A stretch of DNA of 64,000 bases from Pseudomonas sediminis (GCF_039555755.1 NZ_CP154631.1:3906001-3970000), one strand, 5' to 3'. Counted from the stretch's first letter, positions 1 to 9,187 are shown. The notes: a model not told the origin generated them from the letters alone. Program-made: numbers and translations.

Positions 1-1188
1 TTCATTGGTAGCGATCCGCAGGACATTCGCCGGGTGATCGACAACCCCGGGCAGCCGCGCAAGCTCAATGTGGTGCTGGTCACCATCGAAAGCCTCAGCG
101 CCAAGTACCTGGGCAGTTTTGGTGACAAGCGTGGTCTGACCCCGAATCTCGACGAGCTGCGCAAGCACAGCCTGACCTTCACTAATTTCTACGCCACGGG
201 GACGCGTACTGACCGTGGGCTGGAGGCGCTCACCCTGTCGGTGCCGCCGACACCGGGGCGCTCCATCGTCAAACGCATCGGCCGCGAATCCGGCTATGCC
301 AGCCTCGGCCAGCAGCTTGGCGCGCAGGGTTACGACAGCGTCTTCGTCTATGGCGGTCGCGGCTACTTCGACAACATGAACGCCTTCTTCGGCGGTAACG
401 GCTACCGCATCGTCGATCAGAGCAGCGTCGACGAGGCCGAGATGAGCTTCCAGAACGCCTGGGGCATGGCCGACGAGGACCTTTACCATCAGGCGCTGAA
501 GGTGGCCGATAGCGACCATGCGGCCGGCAAACCGTTTTTCCTGCAACTGATGACCACCTCCAACCACCGGCCCTACACCTATCCGGACGGGCGCATCGAC
601 ATTGCCTCCGGTGACGGGCGTGAAGGGGCGGTGAAATACACCGACTACGCCATCGGTCAGTTCCTCGCCGAAGCGCGTAGCAAGCCCTGGTTCGACAACA
701 CGCTGTTCGTCTTCGTCGCTGACCACACGGCAGGCAGTGCCGGGCAGGAGGACCTGCCCGTAGCCAACTACCATATCCCGCTGTTCGTCTACTCGCCAAA
801 ACACATCGAGCCTGCCGAGTACGCCGACGTGGCCAGCCAGATCGACGTGGCGCCGACACTGCTCGGGCTGCTCAACCTGGACTACGTCTCCACCTTCTTC
901 GGCCGCAACCTGCTGCGCGCCGACCATGCACCCGGTCGAGCGCTGCTCGGCAATTACCAGCATCTGGGCCTGTTCGACGGGCAGAACCTGGCGATTCTCA
1001 GCCCACGGCAGGGCATGCGCCTCCACGACGATGCCTTGGGCCTGAGCCATGAATGGCGGGTGGATGGCAGCGATCCGTTACTGCGTCGCGACATCGCGTA
1101 CTACCAAGGCGCCAGTCATGCCTTCGGCAAGCGACTGATCGCCTGGCAGCCCGATGATCAAGCGAGCCAGCAGCTCAGCCAGCGCTAA
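1..1188 (+). CDS. LtaS/OpgB-family phosphoglycerol (or phosphoethanolamine) transferase, 5' truncated
   Basis: The frame is open from base 1, so the start and any N-terminal membrane segments lie outside the window; 395 codons remain. What is visible is the alkaline-phosphatase/sulfatase-fold catalytic domain of the LTA synthase family. VTIES carries the metal-binding Glu near fragment residue 30. GTRTDRG places a Thr near residue 70 where LtaS has its nucleophile. FVADHTAG carries the Asp-His metal ligands. Family enzymes move a phosphoglycerol or phosphoethanolamine group from phospholipid onto an acceptor outside the inner membrane. Pseudomonas makes no lipoteichoic acid, so the acceptor is unknown. 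Nine bases separate it from a PAP2 phosphatase gene, the next member of a four-gene operon. Family is clear; substrate is inference. Confidence 0.85.
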   Translation, partial: FIGSDPQDIRRVIDNPGQPRKLNVVLVTIESLSAKYLGSFGDKRGLTPNLDELRKHSLTFTNFYATGTRTDRGLEALTLSVPPTPGRSIVKRIGRESGYASLGQQLGAQGYDSVFVYGGRGYFDNMNAFFGGNGYRIVDQSSVDEAEMSFQNAWGMADEDLYHQALKVADSDHAAGKPFFLQLMTTSNHRPYTYPDGRIDIASGDGREGAVKYTDYAIGQFLAEARSKPWFDNTLFVFVADHTAGSAGQEDLPVANYHIPLFVYSPKHIEPAEYADVASQIDVAPTLLGLLNLDYVSTFFGRNLLRADHAPGRALLGNYQHLGLFDGQNLAILSPRQGMRLHDDALGLSHEWRVDGSDPLLRRDIAYYQGASHAFGKRLIAWQPDDQASQQLSQR

Positions 1189-1197
1189 GGAACGACC

Positions 1198-1923
1198 ATG
1201 CCGTCTCGTTATTTCGATTTTCGTCTGGCGCTGGGTATTCCACTGCTGCTGATGGCGTTGCTACTGCTGGTCGACCCCAGCCCTGTGGATTTCGCCCTCG
1301 CTCATCTGTTCTACGAGCCCGGCCAGGGGTTCATCGGCCGTAGCAGCTTTTGGCTCGAAGACATCCTGCATGACCGCGCCAAGCAGGCGGTGATCGTGCT
1401 GGGTGTGCTGGCCATCGCCGGCTTTGCGCTCAGCCTGCTGCCGACGCGCTTGCGTGCCTGGCGCCGTCAGCTCGGTTATCTGGTGCTGGCATTGGGGCTG
1501 TCGACCTCGGTGGTTACGCCGCTGAAGACGCTGACCGGCATGCATTGCCCCTGGAGCCTGAGCGAGTTCGGTGGCCAGGAGCAGTTCACACCGCTGCTCG
1601 CTGAACGCGCGCCAACAGCCAACCCCGGGCGTTGCTGGCCAGGCGGACATGCCTCGGCCGGGTTCTCACTGCTAGCGCTGTTTTTCGCGCTGCGCGATCG
1701 CCGCCCACGCGCTGCGCGCATCGCGCTGGTCGTCGCGTTGGGGCTGGGCTCGCTGTTTTCTCTGGGGCGCATGTTGCAGGGCGCGCACTTTCTTTCGCAC
1801 AACCTGTGGACGCTGCTGATCGACTGGGTGATCTGCGTGCTGACCTATCGCTGGCTACTTTACCGCGCTCCGCTGGCGCAACGTCCGTTTCAAGAAACCG
1901 TCTGGGGAGAAACCTGCCGATGA
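1198..1923 (+). CDS. PAP2-family membrane phosphatase
   Basis: This 241-residue integral membrane protein has several hydrophobic stretches and the PAP2/acid-phosphatase signature in diverged form: KTLTGMHCPW (motif 1, ~104-113), PGGHASAG (motif 2, usual PSGH, ~149) and RMLQGAHFLSHNLW (motif 3, with the Arg and second His). PAP2 enzymes dephosphorylate lipid phosphates such as phosphatidate, undecaprenyl diphosphate or lipid A, usually with the active site facing the periplasm. The gene lies between an LtaS-like transferase and an exported Cys-phosphatase and overlaps the latter by ATGA. A role in recycling or trimming phospholipid head groups released by the transferase would fit, but that is inference. 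LpxE/LpxT-like lipid A modification is an alternative. Confidence 0.85.
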   Translation: MPSRYFDFRLALGIPLLLMALLLLVDPSPVDFALAHLFYEPGQGFIGRSSFWLEDILHDRAKQAVIVLGVLAIAGFALSLLPTRLRAWRRQLGYLVLALGLSTSVVTPLKTLTGMHCPWSLSEFGGQEQFTPLLAERAPTANPGRCWPGGHASAGFSLLALFFALRDRRPRAARIALVVALGLGSLFSLGRMLQGAHFLSHNLWTLLIDWVICVLTYRWLLYRAPLAQRPFQETVWGETCR

Positions 1924-2600
1924 ACAAACTCGTACAGGGCCTGCGCCTGACGCTGGCCGCACTGGTATTCGCGGGTGCATTGCTGGCGCTGCCACTGAGC
2001 ATGGCCTGGGGTGCGACGACTTCGCCGGCACCCGTGCAGGGCGTACGCCCGGCCAACTGGGCACAACCCTTGGATACCCGTATCAACCTCTATCGCATGG
2101 CCCCCGATCTGTACCGCAGTGCGCTGCCGACGGCGAAAGACTGGCCGCAACTGCAGGCACTCGGTGTTACTACGGTGATCAACTTCTATCAGCATGGCGA
2201 CGATCAATGGCTGGTCGACCCGCGCGTCCAGCAGGTTCATCTGCCGCTGCGCACGGACCGTATCGATGACACCGACGTCATCGAGGTGCTGCGCAGCATC
2301 CGCCAGGCACAGGGGCGCGGCACGGTGCTGATTCACTGTAAGCATGGGCAAAATCGCACCGGGTTGATCGCCGCGCTGTATCGCGTCATCTATCAGAACT
2401 GGAGCAAGGAACAGGCCCTGGCAGAAATGGCCGGCGGCGGCTTCGGTGGCGAGGAGCGTATGGGCGACGCCGAACGTTATCTGCGTGACGCCGATATTCC
2501 AGCGTTGCGTTCGGCCCTGGCCTCTGGCGCCTGCAGCACCAGCCCCTGGGCGATGTGTGCGCTCAAGGATCGCCTGCTGGGTGTGATCGAAGGAGCATGA
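1920..2600 (+). CDS. Exported dual-specificity / tyrosine phosphatase-like protein
   Basis: I chose the ATG overlapping the upstream stop (ATGA) because it begins directly with a hydrophobic signal or anchor (residues ~8-31), giving 226 residues. A longer in-frame extension exists upstream but lies wholly inside the PAP2 gene. HCKHGQNRTG has the CX5R phosphatase loop, with Cys about 140 and Arg about 146. Such enzymes hydrolyse phospho-Tyr/Ser/Thr or phosphoinositide-like substrates through a phosphocysteine. With its N-terminal export signal the protein probably acts in the periplasm, beside the transferase and PAP2 enzyme in the same operon. That suggests a small phosphate-ester substrate more than phosphoproteins, though this is a guess from context. 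Confidence 0.8.
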   Translation: MNKLVQGLRLTLAALVFAGALLALPLSMAWGATTSPAPVQGVRPANWAQPLDTRINLYRMAPDLYRSALPTAKDWPQLQALGVTTVINFYQHGDDQWLVDPRVQQVHLPLRTDRIDDTDVIEVLRSIRQAQGRGTVLIHCKHGQNRTGLIAALYRVIYQNWSKEQALAEMAGGGFGGEERMGDAERYLRDADIPALRSALASGACSTSPWAMCALKDRLLGVIEGA

Positions 2601-2604
2601 CGCC

Positions 2605-2955
2605 ATGCGCCTCACACGCTTGCTGGTCTGCGTGCTTGCACTACTGAACCTGTTCGGTTGCCAAAGCCTGCGCGAACAGATGCTGGCGGCCAATTATCCG
2701 CCGGCCTTCGTCGACGGTTTCGAGGCCGGCTGCAGCAGTGGGCGTTCGGCAGTCGGACCGCTGGGTCAATTCGACAAGGACGTACCGCGTTATATGGCCG
2801 AGCCACTCTACACGCAGGGTTGGGATGACGGGTTTCGCCAGTGTGAGGACGTGCAGCGCATCGATGACTGGCAGGCGCGACGGGAGGAGCGGTGGCGCGA
2901 TGATGAATGGCGTCAGCATGTCGACCAGGCGATGGCCAAGGCGCTGCGGCGCTAG
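2605..2955 (+). CDS. Small putative lipoprotein
   Basis: This 116-residue protein starts with MRLTRLLVCVLALLNLFGC, a basic n-region, a hydrophobic core and a lipobox-like LFGC, so Cys19 is the likely lipidation site. The mature part is hydrophilic, rich in Trp, Arg and Asp, and has three further Cys residues. I recognise no domain. It begins four bases after the stop of the phosphatase gene and ends the envelope operon. It may be an accessory lipoprotein for the upstream enzymes, but nothing in the sequence shows a function. Confidence 0.7.
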   Translation: MRLTRLLVCVLALLNLFGCQSLREQMLAANYPPAFVDGFEAGCSSGRSAVGPLGQFDKDVPRYMAEPLYTQGWDDGFRQCEDVQRIDDWQARREERWRDDEWRQHVDQAMAKALRR

Positions 2956-2973
2956 ATTTTTCGCTTGTCCTTA

Positions 2974-3000
2974 TAAAGTGCGCGGAAATAAAGCCGATAA
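2974..3000 (+). promoter_or_regulatory. FliA (sigma-28) promoter of the chemoreceptor gene
   Basis: TAAA at 2974-2977 and GCCGATAA at 2993-3000 are separated by exactly 15 bases, a perfect match to the sigma-28 consensus TAAA-N15-GCCGATAA. It lies about 90 bases before the chemoreceptor start at 3091, so that gene should be expressed with the late flagellar genes. Confidence 0.85.
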
Positions 3001-3090
3001 GCAACACGGGATCGGCGCAATCTCACCCGATTCCTAGCCAGGTATGGCCAGGGATGACTCGAATTCTGCGCGCAATAGGAGTTTCACGAC

Positions 3091-4716
3091 ATGTCGCTGC
3101 GTAATCTTTCAATCGCTCCACGGGCTGCTTTGGGGTTCGGCCTGGTGGCTTTGCTGGTGTTATTGCTCGGGGCATTTTCACTGTTCCAGATGACCGAGAT
3201 GCGCAAGCAGTCCGAGGCCGTCGATCAGGACTGGCTGCCTAGCGTGATGGGGCTCGCCGATGTAAATCAGGACATCTTGCGTCTGCGTGCCATCACCCTG
3301 CGGTTGATGCTCAACCGTGAGCCTGATGAGCTGCAGAGGAACCTGCGCCTCGCTGATGAACTGCGTACCGAGTTGAGTGCGGCTGACTCCTCATACGAAA
3401 AGCTCATTTCCGGTAGCGAAGAGCGTGGTCTTTACGAAGGTTTTCGCCGTGCCGAAGTGGCCTACTTGCAGGAGCAGGGCAAGATTGTCGCCTTCGTTCG
3501 CCAAGGTAACTTCGACGATGCCATCGCCGTGACCCGTGGCACGCTCAATCAGCATGCCGATGACATGACGCGATCTCTCAGAGATCTTTCTGAGCTGAAC
3601 CGTAAGGGCGCTACAGAGGCGGCTCGCGAAGCCGGGCGGGTGTTCGATTCGGCGCGTACCTGGGTGGTGGTGATGATGGTGTTGGCGGCGCTGGCCACCG
3701 TGGTTTTGGCGCTGTTGCTGACCCGCAGCATCGTCGCGCCGCTGACGGAAGCGGTGCGTCTGGCCGAGGTGGTGGCGTCGGGTGATCTGACCCAGAACAT
3801 CCACGTCGAAGGTCGTGACGAGCCTGCACAGTTGCTCAATGCGCTGAAAAGCATGCAGCAGAGCCTGCGTACCACTATTCAAAGCATTTCCGACTCGTCC
3901 AACCAACTGGCTTCGGCCTCCGAGGAGCTGCATGCAGTGACCGAGGATTCCACTCGGGGCCTGCACCAGCAGAACACCGAGATCGAGCAGGCCGCTACTG
4001 CGGTGAACGAGATGACAGCAGCGGTCGAGGAGGTGGCGCGCAACGCCGTCAGCACGTCCGAGGCCTCGCGCGAATCGAACGTCACTGCGCAGCAAGGACG
4101 TGAGCAGGTGCGCCAGACCGTCGACTCCATTGGTCAACTGGCAGCTGATGTCACCACCACTTCAGGCGAGGTCGAGCAATTGGCTGAGCGTGTGCACGAG
4201 ATCAGCAAGGTGCTCGATGTGATTCGCTCCATCGCCGAGCAAACCAACCTGCTGGCGCTCAACGCTGCTATCGAGGCCGCGCGGGCCGGCGACGCCGGGC
4301 GCGGTTTCGCCGTGGTTGCCGACGAGGTGAGGGCGCTGGCGCACCGTACGCAGCAATCCACCCAGGAAATCGAGCAGATGATCGGCGGCATCCAGAGCGG
4401 TACGGATCGCGCCGTCAGCGCCATGCAGAGCAGCAACGGCCGAGCCCGTTCCACGTTGGAGGTGGCCCAGGCTGCCGGTGTTGCGCTGGAGCAGATCACC
4501 CAGGCGATTTCCTCGATCAACGAGCGCAACCTGGTGATCGCCAGTGCGTCGGAGGAGCAGGCACAAGTGGCCCGCGAGGTGGATCGCAACCTGGTCAACA
4601 TTCGCGACCTGTCGATGCAGACCTCGGCGGGGGCCAATCAGACCAGTGCGGCGAGTCAGGAACTGTCGCGCCTGGCGGTCGATTTGAACAATCTGGTGGC
4701 GCGCTTCAAGGTTTGA
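3091..4716 (+). CDS. Methyl-accepting chemotaxis protein, four-helix-bundle type
   Basis: This 541-residue chemoreceptor has a first membrane segment at ~12-32, a periplasmic domain of about 155 residues with the helical look of 4HB_MCP, a second membrane segment at ~190-212, a HAMP domain, and a long cytoplasmic coiled-coil. The highly conserved hairpin tip around residue 380 ([18 protein letters not shown], then [15 protein letters not shown]) contacts CheA and CheW. The ligand is not predictable. ATG 3091 is preceded by AGGAG at good spacing. A perfect FliA promoter lies upstream. In P. aeruginosa a chemoreceptor also precedes fabB (PA1608 next to PA1609), so the neighbourhood looks ancestral. 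Confidence 0.95.
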   Translation: MSLRNLSIAPRAALGFGLVALLVLLLGAFSLFQMTEMRKQSEAVDQDWLPSVMGLADVNQDILRLRAITLRLMLNREPDELQRNLRLADELRTELSAADSSYEKLISGSEERGLYEGFRRAEVAYLQEQGKIVAFVRQGNFDDAIAVTRGTLNQHADDMTRSLRDLSELNRKGATEAAREAGRVFDSARTWVVVMMVLAALATVVLALLLTRSIVAPLTEAVRLAEVVASGDLTQNIHVEGRDEPAQLLNALKSMQQSLRTTIQSISDSSNQLASASEELHAVTEDSTRGLHQQNTEIEQAATAVNEMTAAVEEVARNAVSTSEASRESNVTAQQGREQVRQTVDSIGQLAADVTTTSGEVEQLAERVHEISKVLDVIRSIAEQTNLLALNAAIEAARAGDAGRGFAVVADEVRALAHRTQQSTQEIEQMIGGIQSGTDRAVSAMQSSNGRARSTLEVAQAAGVALEQITQAISSINERNLVIASASEEQAQVAREVDRNLVNIRDLSMQTSAGANQTSAASQELSRLAVDLNNLVARFKV

Positions 4717-4732
4717 GGCGAGCCAGAAACGA

Positions 4733-4756
4733 AAACGGCGCCCGAGGGCGCCGTTT
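4733..4756. terminator. Bidirectional Rho-independent terminator between chemoreceptor and fabB
   Basis: AAACGGCGCC and GGCGCCGTTT form a perfect stem around a short loop, flanked by A's on one side and T's on the other. It sits between two convergent genes and can serve both. Confidence 0.8.
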
Positions 4757-4774
4757 CCTTTACCGCAGCAGCAG

Positions 4775-5995
4775 TTACTTGCCGGTCCAGCGCTTGAGCA
4801 CCAGGGTGGCGTTGGTGCCGCCGAAGCCGAAGCTGTTGCTCATCACGGTATCGAGCTTGGCGTTCTCAACGGTGCTGAGCTGGATCGGCATATCAGCCAC
4901 TTCCGGGTCGAGTTCGTCGATGTTGGCCGACGCGGCGATGAAGTTACCTTCCATCATCAGCATGCAGTAGATCGCTTCCTGCACGCCGGCAGCGCCGAGG
5001 CTGTGACCGGACAGGCTCTTGGTCGAGCTGATGGCTGGGGCCTTGTCGCCGAACACAGCGCGCACGCCTTTGATTTCCGCAACGTCGCCAACCGGCGTCG
5101 AGGTGCCGTGGGTGTTCAGGTAATCGATCGGGGTGTCGACAGTGGCCAGCGCCTGCTGCATGCAGCGGATAGCACCTTCACCGCTTGGGGCGACCATGTC
5201 GTAGCCATCGGAGGTCGCGCCGTAGCCGACGATTTCCGCGTAGATCTTGGCGCCACGGGCCAGAGCGTGTTCCAGCTCCTCGACCACGACCATGCCGCCA
5301 CCGCCGGCGATGACGAAACCGTCACGCTTGGCGTCGTAGGCGCGCGAGGCTTTTTCCGGGGTCTCGTTGTACTGGGTGGAGAGGGCGCCCATGGCGTCGA
5401 ACAGGCAGCTTTGGCTCCAATGTTCTTCTTCACCGCCGCCGGCGAAGACCACGTCCTGCTTGCCCAGCTGGATCTGCTCCATGGCCTGGCCGATGCAGTG
5501 TGCGCTGGTGGCGCAGGCCGAGGAGATGGAGAAGTTGACGCCCTTGATCTTGAACGGAGTGGCCAGGCACGCGGATACGGTGCTGCCCATGGTGCGAGTT
5601 ACACGGTATGGGCCGATGCGCTTGACGCCTTTCTCGCGCAGGGTATCGATGGCTTCCATCTGGTTGACGGTGGAAGCACCACCGGAACCGGCGATCAGAC
5701 CGGTACGCGGGTTGGAAATCTGCTCTTCGCTGAGGCCGGAGTCCTTGATCGCCTGTTCCATGGACAGGTAGGCGTAAGCCGCAGCGTCGCCCATGAAGCG
5801 GAACAGTTTGCGGTCGATCAGCTCTTCCAGATTCAGGTTGACCGAACCGGAGACATGACTGCGCAGGCCCATTTCGGCGTACGAGGGGTTGAAACGGATG
5901 CCTGATTTGCCCGCGCGAAGGCTGCCGGCAACGGCTTCTTTGTCATTGCCCAGGCAGGAAACGATGCCCAGACCGGTGATCACTACACGACGCAT
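4775..5995 (-). CDS. fabB: 3-oxoacyl-ACP synthase I
   Basis: FabB condenses malonyl-ACP with acyl-ACP and is needed to elongate the cis-unsaturated intermediate made by FabA. The product has 406 residues, the usual FabB length. Visible landmarks are [12 protein letters not shown] with the nucleophilic Cys near 163, [11 protein letters not shown] and [13 protein letters not shown] with the two catalytic His residues, and the Gly-rich [10 protein letters not shown] near the end. I chose the ATG giving MRRVVITG because AAGGAC lies just upstream; a TTG two codons earlier is possible. fabA ends only 11 bases upstream, so the two genes form the classical fabAB operon transcribed from before fabA. 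Confidence 0.97.
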   Translation of the reverse strand: MRRVVITGLGIVSCLGNDKEAVAGSLRAGKSGIRFNPSYAEMGLRSHVSGSVNLNLEELIDRKLFRFMGDAAAYAYLSMEQAIKDSGLSEEQISNPRTGLIAGSGGASTVNQMEAIDTLREKGVKRIGPYRVTRTMGSTVSACLATPFKIKGVNFSISSACATSAHCIGQAMEQIQLGKQDVVFAGGGEEEHWSQSCLFDAMGALSTQYNETPEKASRAYDAKRDGFVIAGGGGMVVVEELEHALARGAKIYAEIVGYGATSDGYDMVAPSGEGAIRCMQQALATVDTPIDYLNTHGTSTPVGDVAEIKGVRAVFGDKAPAISSTKSLSGHSLGAAGVQEAIYCMLMMEGNFIAASANIDELDPEVADMPIQLSTVENAKLDTVMSNSFGFGGTNATLVLKRWTGK

Positions 5996-6006
5996 GTGCA
6001 AGTCCT

Positions 6007-6522
6007 TCAGAAACTGTCGGTGGAGGTGAACAGGCCGACGCGCAGGCCTTCGGCGCTGTAGATCTCGCGCCCGTCGACGGCCACGGTGCCATCGGCGATG
6101 CCGAGGATCAGCGAGCGGCTGATGGTGCGCTTGATGTGAATGTTGTAGGTGACCTTCTTGGCGGTCGGCAGTACCTGACCGAAGAATTTCACTTCGCCGC
6201 TACCCAGGGCGCGGCCGCGGCCGGGGTTGCCTTGCCAGCCGAGGTAGAAGCCGACCAGTTGCCACATGGCGTCGAGACCGAGGCAGCCTGGCATTACCGG
6301 GTCGCCCTCGAAGTGGCACGCAAAGAACCACAGGTCCGGATTGATATCGAGCTCAGCGACGATTTCGCCCTTGCCGTACTTGCCGCCGGTTTCGCTGATG
6401 TGAGCGATACGATCGATCATCAGCATGTTTGGGGCGGGCAGTTGCGCGTTCCCCGGGCCGAACAGTTCGCCGCGGCTGCAGGCGAGCAGGTCTTCCCGGG
6501 TGTAGGCGTTTTGTCTTGTCAT
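6007..6522 (-). CDS. fabA: 3-hydroxydecanoyl-ACP dehydratase/isomerase
   Basis: FabA dehydrates 3-hydroxydecanoyl-ACP and isomerises trans-2 to cis-3-decenoyl-ACP, the branch point to unsaturated fatty acids. The protein has 171 residues, as expected for the hot-dog-fold dimer. [20 protein letters not shown] contains the active-site His (~70) and Asp (~84). GAGGAG precedes the ATG. It is the first gene of fabAB. A sigma-70-like promoter with a palindrome over its -10 lies about 130-170 bases upstream, which suggests repression by a DesT/FabR-type regulator that senses the acyl-CoA pool. Confidence 0.98.
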   Translation of the reverse strand: MTRQNAYTREDLLACSRGELFGPGNAQLPAPNMLMIDRIAHISETGGKYGKGEIVAELDINPDLWFFACHFEGDPVMPGCLGLDAMWQLVGFYLGWQGNPGRGRALGSGEVKFFGQVLPTAKKVTYNIHIKRTISRSLILGIADGTVAVDGREIYSAEGLRVGLFTSTDSF

Positions 6523-6655
6523 GCGAGCTCCTCAATTGTCCCCACGCTTCTAAGGCTGGGCGAATCGTCCTGGCCGGCGACGTCTTTCTAAATGTAGGCG
6601 TCTGCCGGCAGCCTAGTCATAGACTGTTGCGTTGTGGTGAAAGTCACAGCGCAGT

Positions 6656-6671
6656 GAGTACAGTTGTACTC
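6656..6671. promoter_or_regulatory. Palindromic operator over the fabA -10
   Basis: GAGTACA-GT-TGTACTC is a perfect 7+7 inverted repeat. It resembles the palindromes bound by the TetR-family regulators FabR and DesT at fabA/fabB promoters in other gammaproteobacteria. It contains the predicted -10 of the fabA promoter, so binding would block RNA polymerase. The identity of the regulator is inference; no such gene is in the window. Confidence 0.55.
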
Positions 6672-6691
6672 TGCTGGTTCTGCATTGTCAC
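6663..6691 (-). promoter_or_regulatory. Predicted fabA promoter
   Basis: Read on the minus strand, GTGACA (6691-6686; 5 of 6 to TTGACA) and TACAAC (6668-6663; 4 of 6 to TATAAT) are separated by 17 bases. Transcription would start near 6655 and give a leader of about 130 bases before fabA. Confidence 0.5.
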
Positions 6692-6694
6692 ATT

Positions 6695-6961
6695 AGGGTC
6701 TGCTCCCGTTTCATTCGCGAGCCGCGTTGCTGCGAGAAATGGCCCCCGGTTAGGCGCAGGACGCCGGTAATGGCCGCCCCTTGCCAAGTCCTGCAACAAC
6801 AGCGGGGGCCATTTCCCGTGCAACCCGAAGGGCCGGGCCTGTTTTGTCGCGATGCGGCGTTACTCGATGGCTCATTTGGGCGACCAAACTTCGCATCTCG
6901 CGCCTTGCCTCGCGACAAAACAGGCTCCGGCGCGACCGCGAATGAAACCGGAGCAGACCCT
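6695..6961. repeat. MITE-like fold-back element next to the fabA promoter
   Basis: The 267-bp noncoding segment is bounded by 25-bp terminal inverted repeats (6695-6719 and 6937-6961) with one mismatch, each ending GGGTCTGCTCC-like. Inside are two further perfect inverted repeats: 13 bp (6736-6748 with 6803-6815) and 16 bp (6837-6852 with 6910-6925). No plausible gene is inside. It fills most of the gap between fabA and the hybrid kinase; the rest (6523-6694) is the fabA promoter and leader, and 6962-7006 shows nothing. A non-autonomous mobile element is the best reading; no clear target duplication is visible. Confidence 0.65.
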
Positions 6962-7006
6962 CGCAGTTTCCCCTTGTAACGCCGGCTTGTCACGGGCGCT
7001 ACTCGC

Positions 7007-8905
7007 CTATGGTCGGGGTGACAGCCAGCGCAACAGAATGCGTTGCAAGTCTGCTCGTTTGAACGGCTTTGCCAGGTAATCGTTCATTCCCGCTTCCAGG
7101 CAGGCTTCGCGGTCACCCTGCAGGGCATTGGCGGTCAGGGCGATGATCGGCACCTGTTGGCATTGCTGGAGTTGGCGGATCTGCCGCGTCGCCTCGTAAC
7201 CGTCCATCAGCGGCAGTCTGCAATCCATCAGGATGGCGGCGTAGTCGTGCTGGCTGCAGTTTTGTACGGCCTGCTGACCATCGCCGACCAGACTGACCTG
7301 ATAGCCCAGGCTGCGCAGCATGGCTTCGATGACCGTCTGGTTGACCGGGTTGTCTTCCACCAGCAGCACTGCCTGGCCGTCGCCGCTGCTCAGGCTCTGA
7401 TTGTCACTGCTTTGTGCCTGCTCGCTGCGGGCCAGAAAGGGTAAAGGTATCTCCAGGGTGAACACCGAGCCTTCGCCCAGTCGGCTTTCCGCGCGCAAGG
7501 TGCCGCCCATGCGCTCGGCCAAGGTGCGAGCGATCGGCAGGCCGAGGCCGGTGCCGCCGTAACGGCGGGAAATCGAGGTGTCGGCCTGCTGAAAGGCGTC
7601 GAACATGTGTTCCAGGCGCTCGTCGTCGATGCCAATACCGCTGTCGCGCACGGCGCAGGTGAACCACAGCACTTGGTCGTCCAGCTGCTGCCAGCGGGTT
7701 TGCACACGAATCTGGCCTTCTTCGGTGAACTTCAGTGCGTTGCCGATCAGGTTGACCAGAATCTGCCGGATGCGAGTGGGGTCGCCTTGCATCTCCAACT
7801 GCTCCAGGCCTGGCTGGTTTTCCAGCAGCAGTTTCAGGCCGCGTTGCTGGGCGCTGTGCTGGAACACCTGAACCGAACCCTGCAGTAGCTCCAGCAGGCT
7901 GAAAGGGATGGCCTCGAGCTCCAGTGCGCCGCGTTCGATCCGCGAGAAATCGAGGATATCGTTGATCACCTTGAGCAGGTGTTCGGTGGATTCGGTGGCC
8001 AGGGCGGCGTATTCGGTTTGCTCGTCATTCAGGCTGGTGGTTTCCAGCAGTTGCAGCATGCCCAGTACGCCATTCATCGGCGTGCGCAGTTCGTGGCTCA
8101 TCATCGCCAGGAAGTCGGATTTGGCGCGGTTGGCCTGCTCGGACTCCTCACGCGCCTGGATCAGCTCGGCAATCGCCTTTTGCTGCTCGTGACCGCTCTG
8201 CTCGAGGGCGCAGGCGAGGTTGTTGATGTGCCGGGCGAGGTCGGTTAGCTCGTCATTACCGCGCTCGATCAGCGAAGGTCGATAATCGCCGCTCTGGATG
8301 CGTTCCAGAGCTTGGCTCATGGCGCTCAACGGCTGCGCCAGACGCCTGGCCAGGCGCCTGGCGAGGAGAAAGGTCAGCAGCAACGCCAGCAGCGACAGAA
8401 TCCCGGCCTTGAACAGTATCTCCTGCTGGCGCGTGTTGAAGGTGTCGTTGGACATGCCCACTACCACCCGGCCCAGGTAGCCGTCGCCGAGTGTCTTGCC
8501 CAAAGGTGGCAGCGCTTGCGTGCGGGCAGGCTGGCCTTGCAGGCGAATGGGGGCCTGGAACACCTCGACTTGCGGCGTGCTATGGCCTTGTTCCTTGGGG
8601 CGTTCGACATACACCAGGATATTGTCGTCACGGTCGCGCACTTCGGCGAAGCGCACGTCGGGGGTGCTCAGGATGGCACGCAGCAGGCTTTCCAGTGTGT
8701 TGAGGTTGTCGTTGAGCACGCCGTATTCGGTGGCCGGCGCCAGTTGATTGGCGATCAGCTGGCCGATATGGCCCTGCTCCAAGCGCAGGTCCTGCAGGCG
8801 GGTGAAGGTGAGGAAGCCGGTCAGCAGCAGGGTCAGCAGCAGGGCCGGGCCGACACTGATCAGCTGGGTGCGGGTGTGAATGTTCCAGCCGCGACGCTGG
8901 TTCAT
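7007..8905 (-). CDS. Hybrid sensor histidine kinase (HAMP-HisKA-HATPase-REC)
   Basis: I start at the ATG giving MNQRRGWN (632 residues); the upstream extension of 26 codons lacks membrane-protein character. Order: membrane segment ~18-40, periplasmic region of about 130 residues, second membrane segment ~165-185, HAMP, dimerisation helix with phosphoacceptor His near 270 in [15 protein letters not shown], ATPase domain with N, G1 and G2 boxes ([21 protein letters not shown]), then a receiver with Asp near 561 in [11 protein letters not shown]. There is no HPt domain, so it needs an outside phosphotransfer partner. In P. aeruginosa the hybrid kinase next to fabA is PA1611, reported to bind RetS and affect GacS signalling. 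Orthology is likely from position and architecture but not proven here. Confidence 0.9.
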   Translation of the reverse strand: MNQRRGWNIHTRTQLISVGPALLLTLLLTGFLTFTRLQDLRLEQGHIGQLIANQLAPATEYGVLNDNLNTLESLLRAILSTPDVRFAEVRDRDDNILVYVERPKEQGHSTPQVEVFQAPIRLQGQPARTQALPPLGKTLGDGYLGRVVVGMSNDTFNTRQQEILFKAGILSLLALLLTFLLARRLARRLAQPLSAMSQALERIQSGDYRPSLIERGNDELTDLARHINNLACALEQSGHEQQKAIAELIQAREESEQANRAKSDFLAMMSHELRTPMNGVLGMLQLLETTSLNDEQTEYAALATESTEHLLKVINDILDFSRIERGALELEAIPFSLLELLQGSVQVFQHSAQQRGLKLLLENQPGLEQLEMQGDPTRIRQILVNLIGNALKFTEEGQIRVQTRWQQLDDQVLWFTCAVRDSGIGIDDERLEHMFDAFQQADTSISRRYGGTGLGLPIARTLAERMGGTLRAESRLGEGSVFTLEIPLPFLARSEQAQSSDNQSLSSGDGQAVLLVEDNPVNQTVIEAMLRSLGYQVSLVGDGQQAVQNCSQHDYAAILMDCRLPLMDGYEATRQIRQLQQCQQVPIIALTANALQGDREACLEAGMNDYLAKPFKRADLQRILLRWLSPRP

Positions 8906-9139
8906 GGCTCTACCATCCTTGGAAAGCGGCGCTGCTGCCTGACGAGAGGTGCAGGGTGGGGGCAAGGGGCTGCCTGTGGGCACGAATCGTCCTTGGCAAT
9001 TAACGTCGATCCAGCATGTTAACCGACCCCACGCGCTTTGCCAGCGCCAGGTGTCTGCACTCTGCGGTAATTCTCGTTTGCCCCACCTAACTGACGGCCA
9101 GCGCTGAACTTTTGCCCTGGCCGGGCACTCTCGGCTCCG

Positions 9140-9145
9140 TATAAT
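9140..9145 (+). promoter_or_regulatory. -10 element upstream of gpsA
   Basis: A perfect TATAAT lies 43 bases before the gpsA start in the 282-base divergent gap. No good -35 is at 16-18 bases (TTGCCC is 22 bases away), so only the -10 is convincing. Confidence 0.4.
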
Positions 9146-9187
9146 GCACGCAGACCGCCATTACCAATGGCCTCATTCGGAAGACCT

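Noticed and set aside
1632..1919. N-terminal extension of the Cys-phosphatase gene
   Set aside because: It overlaps the PAP2 gene entirely; the ATG at 1920 begins with a good signal sequence.
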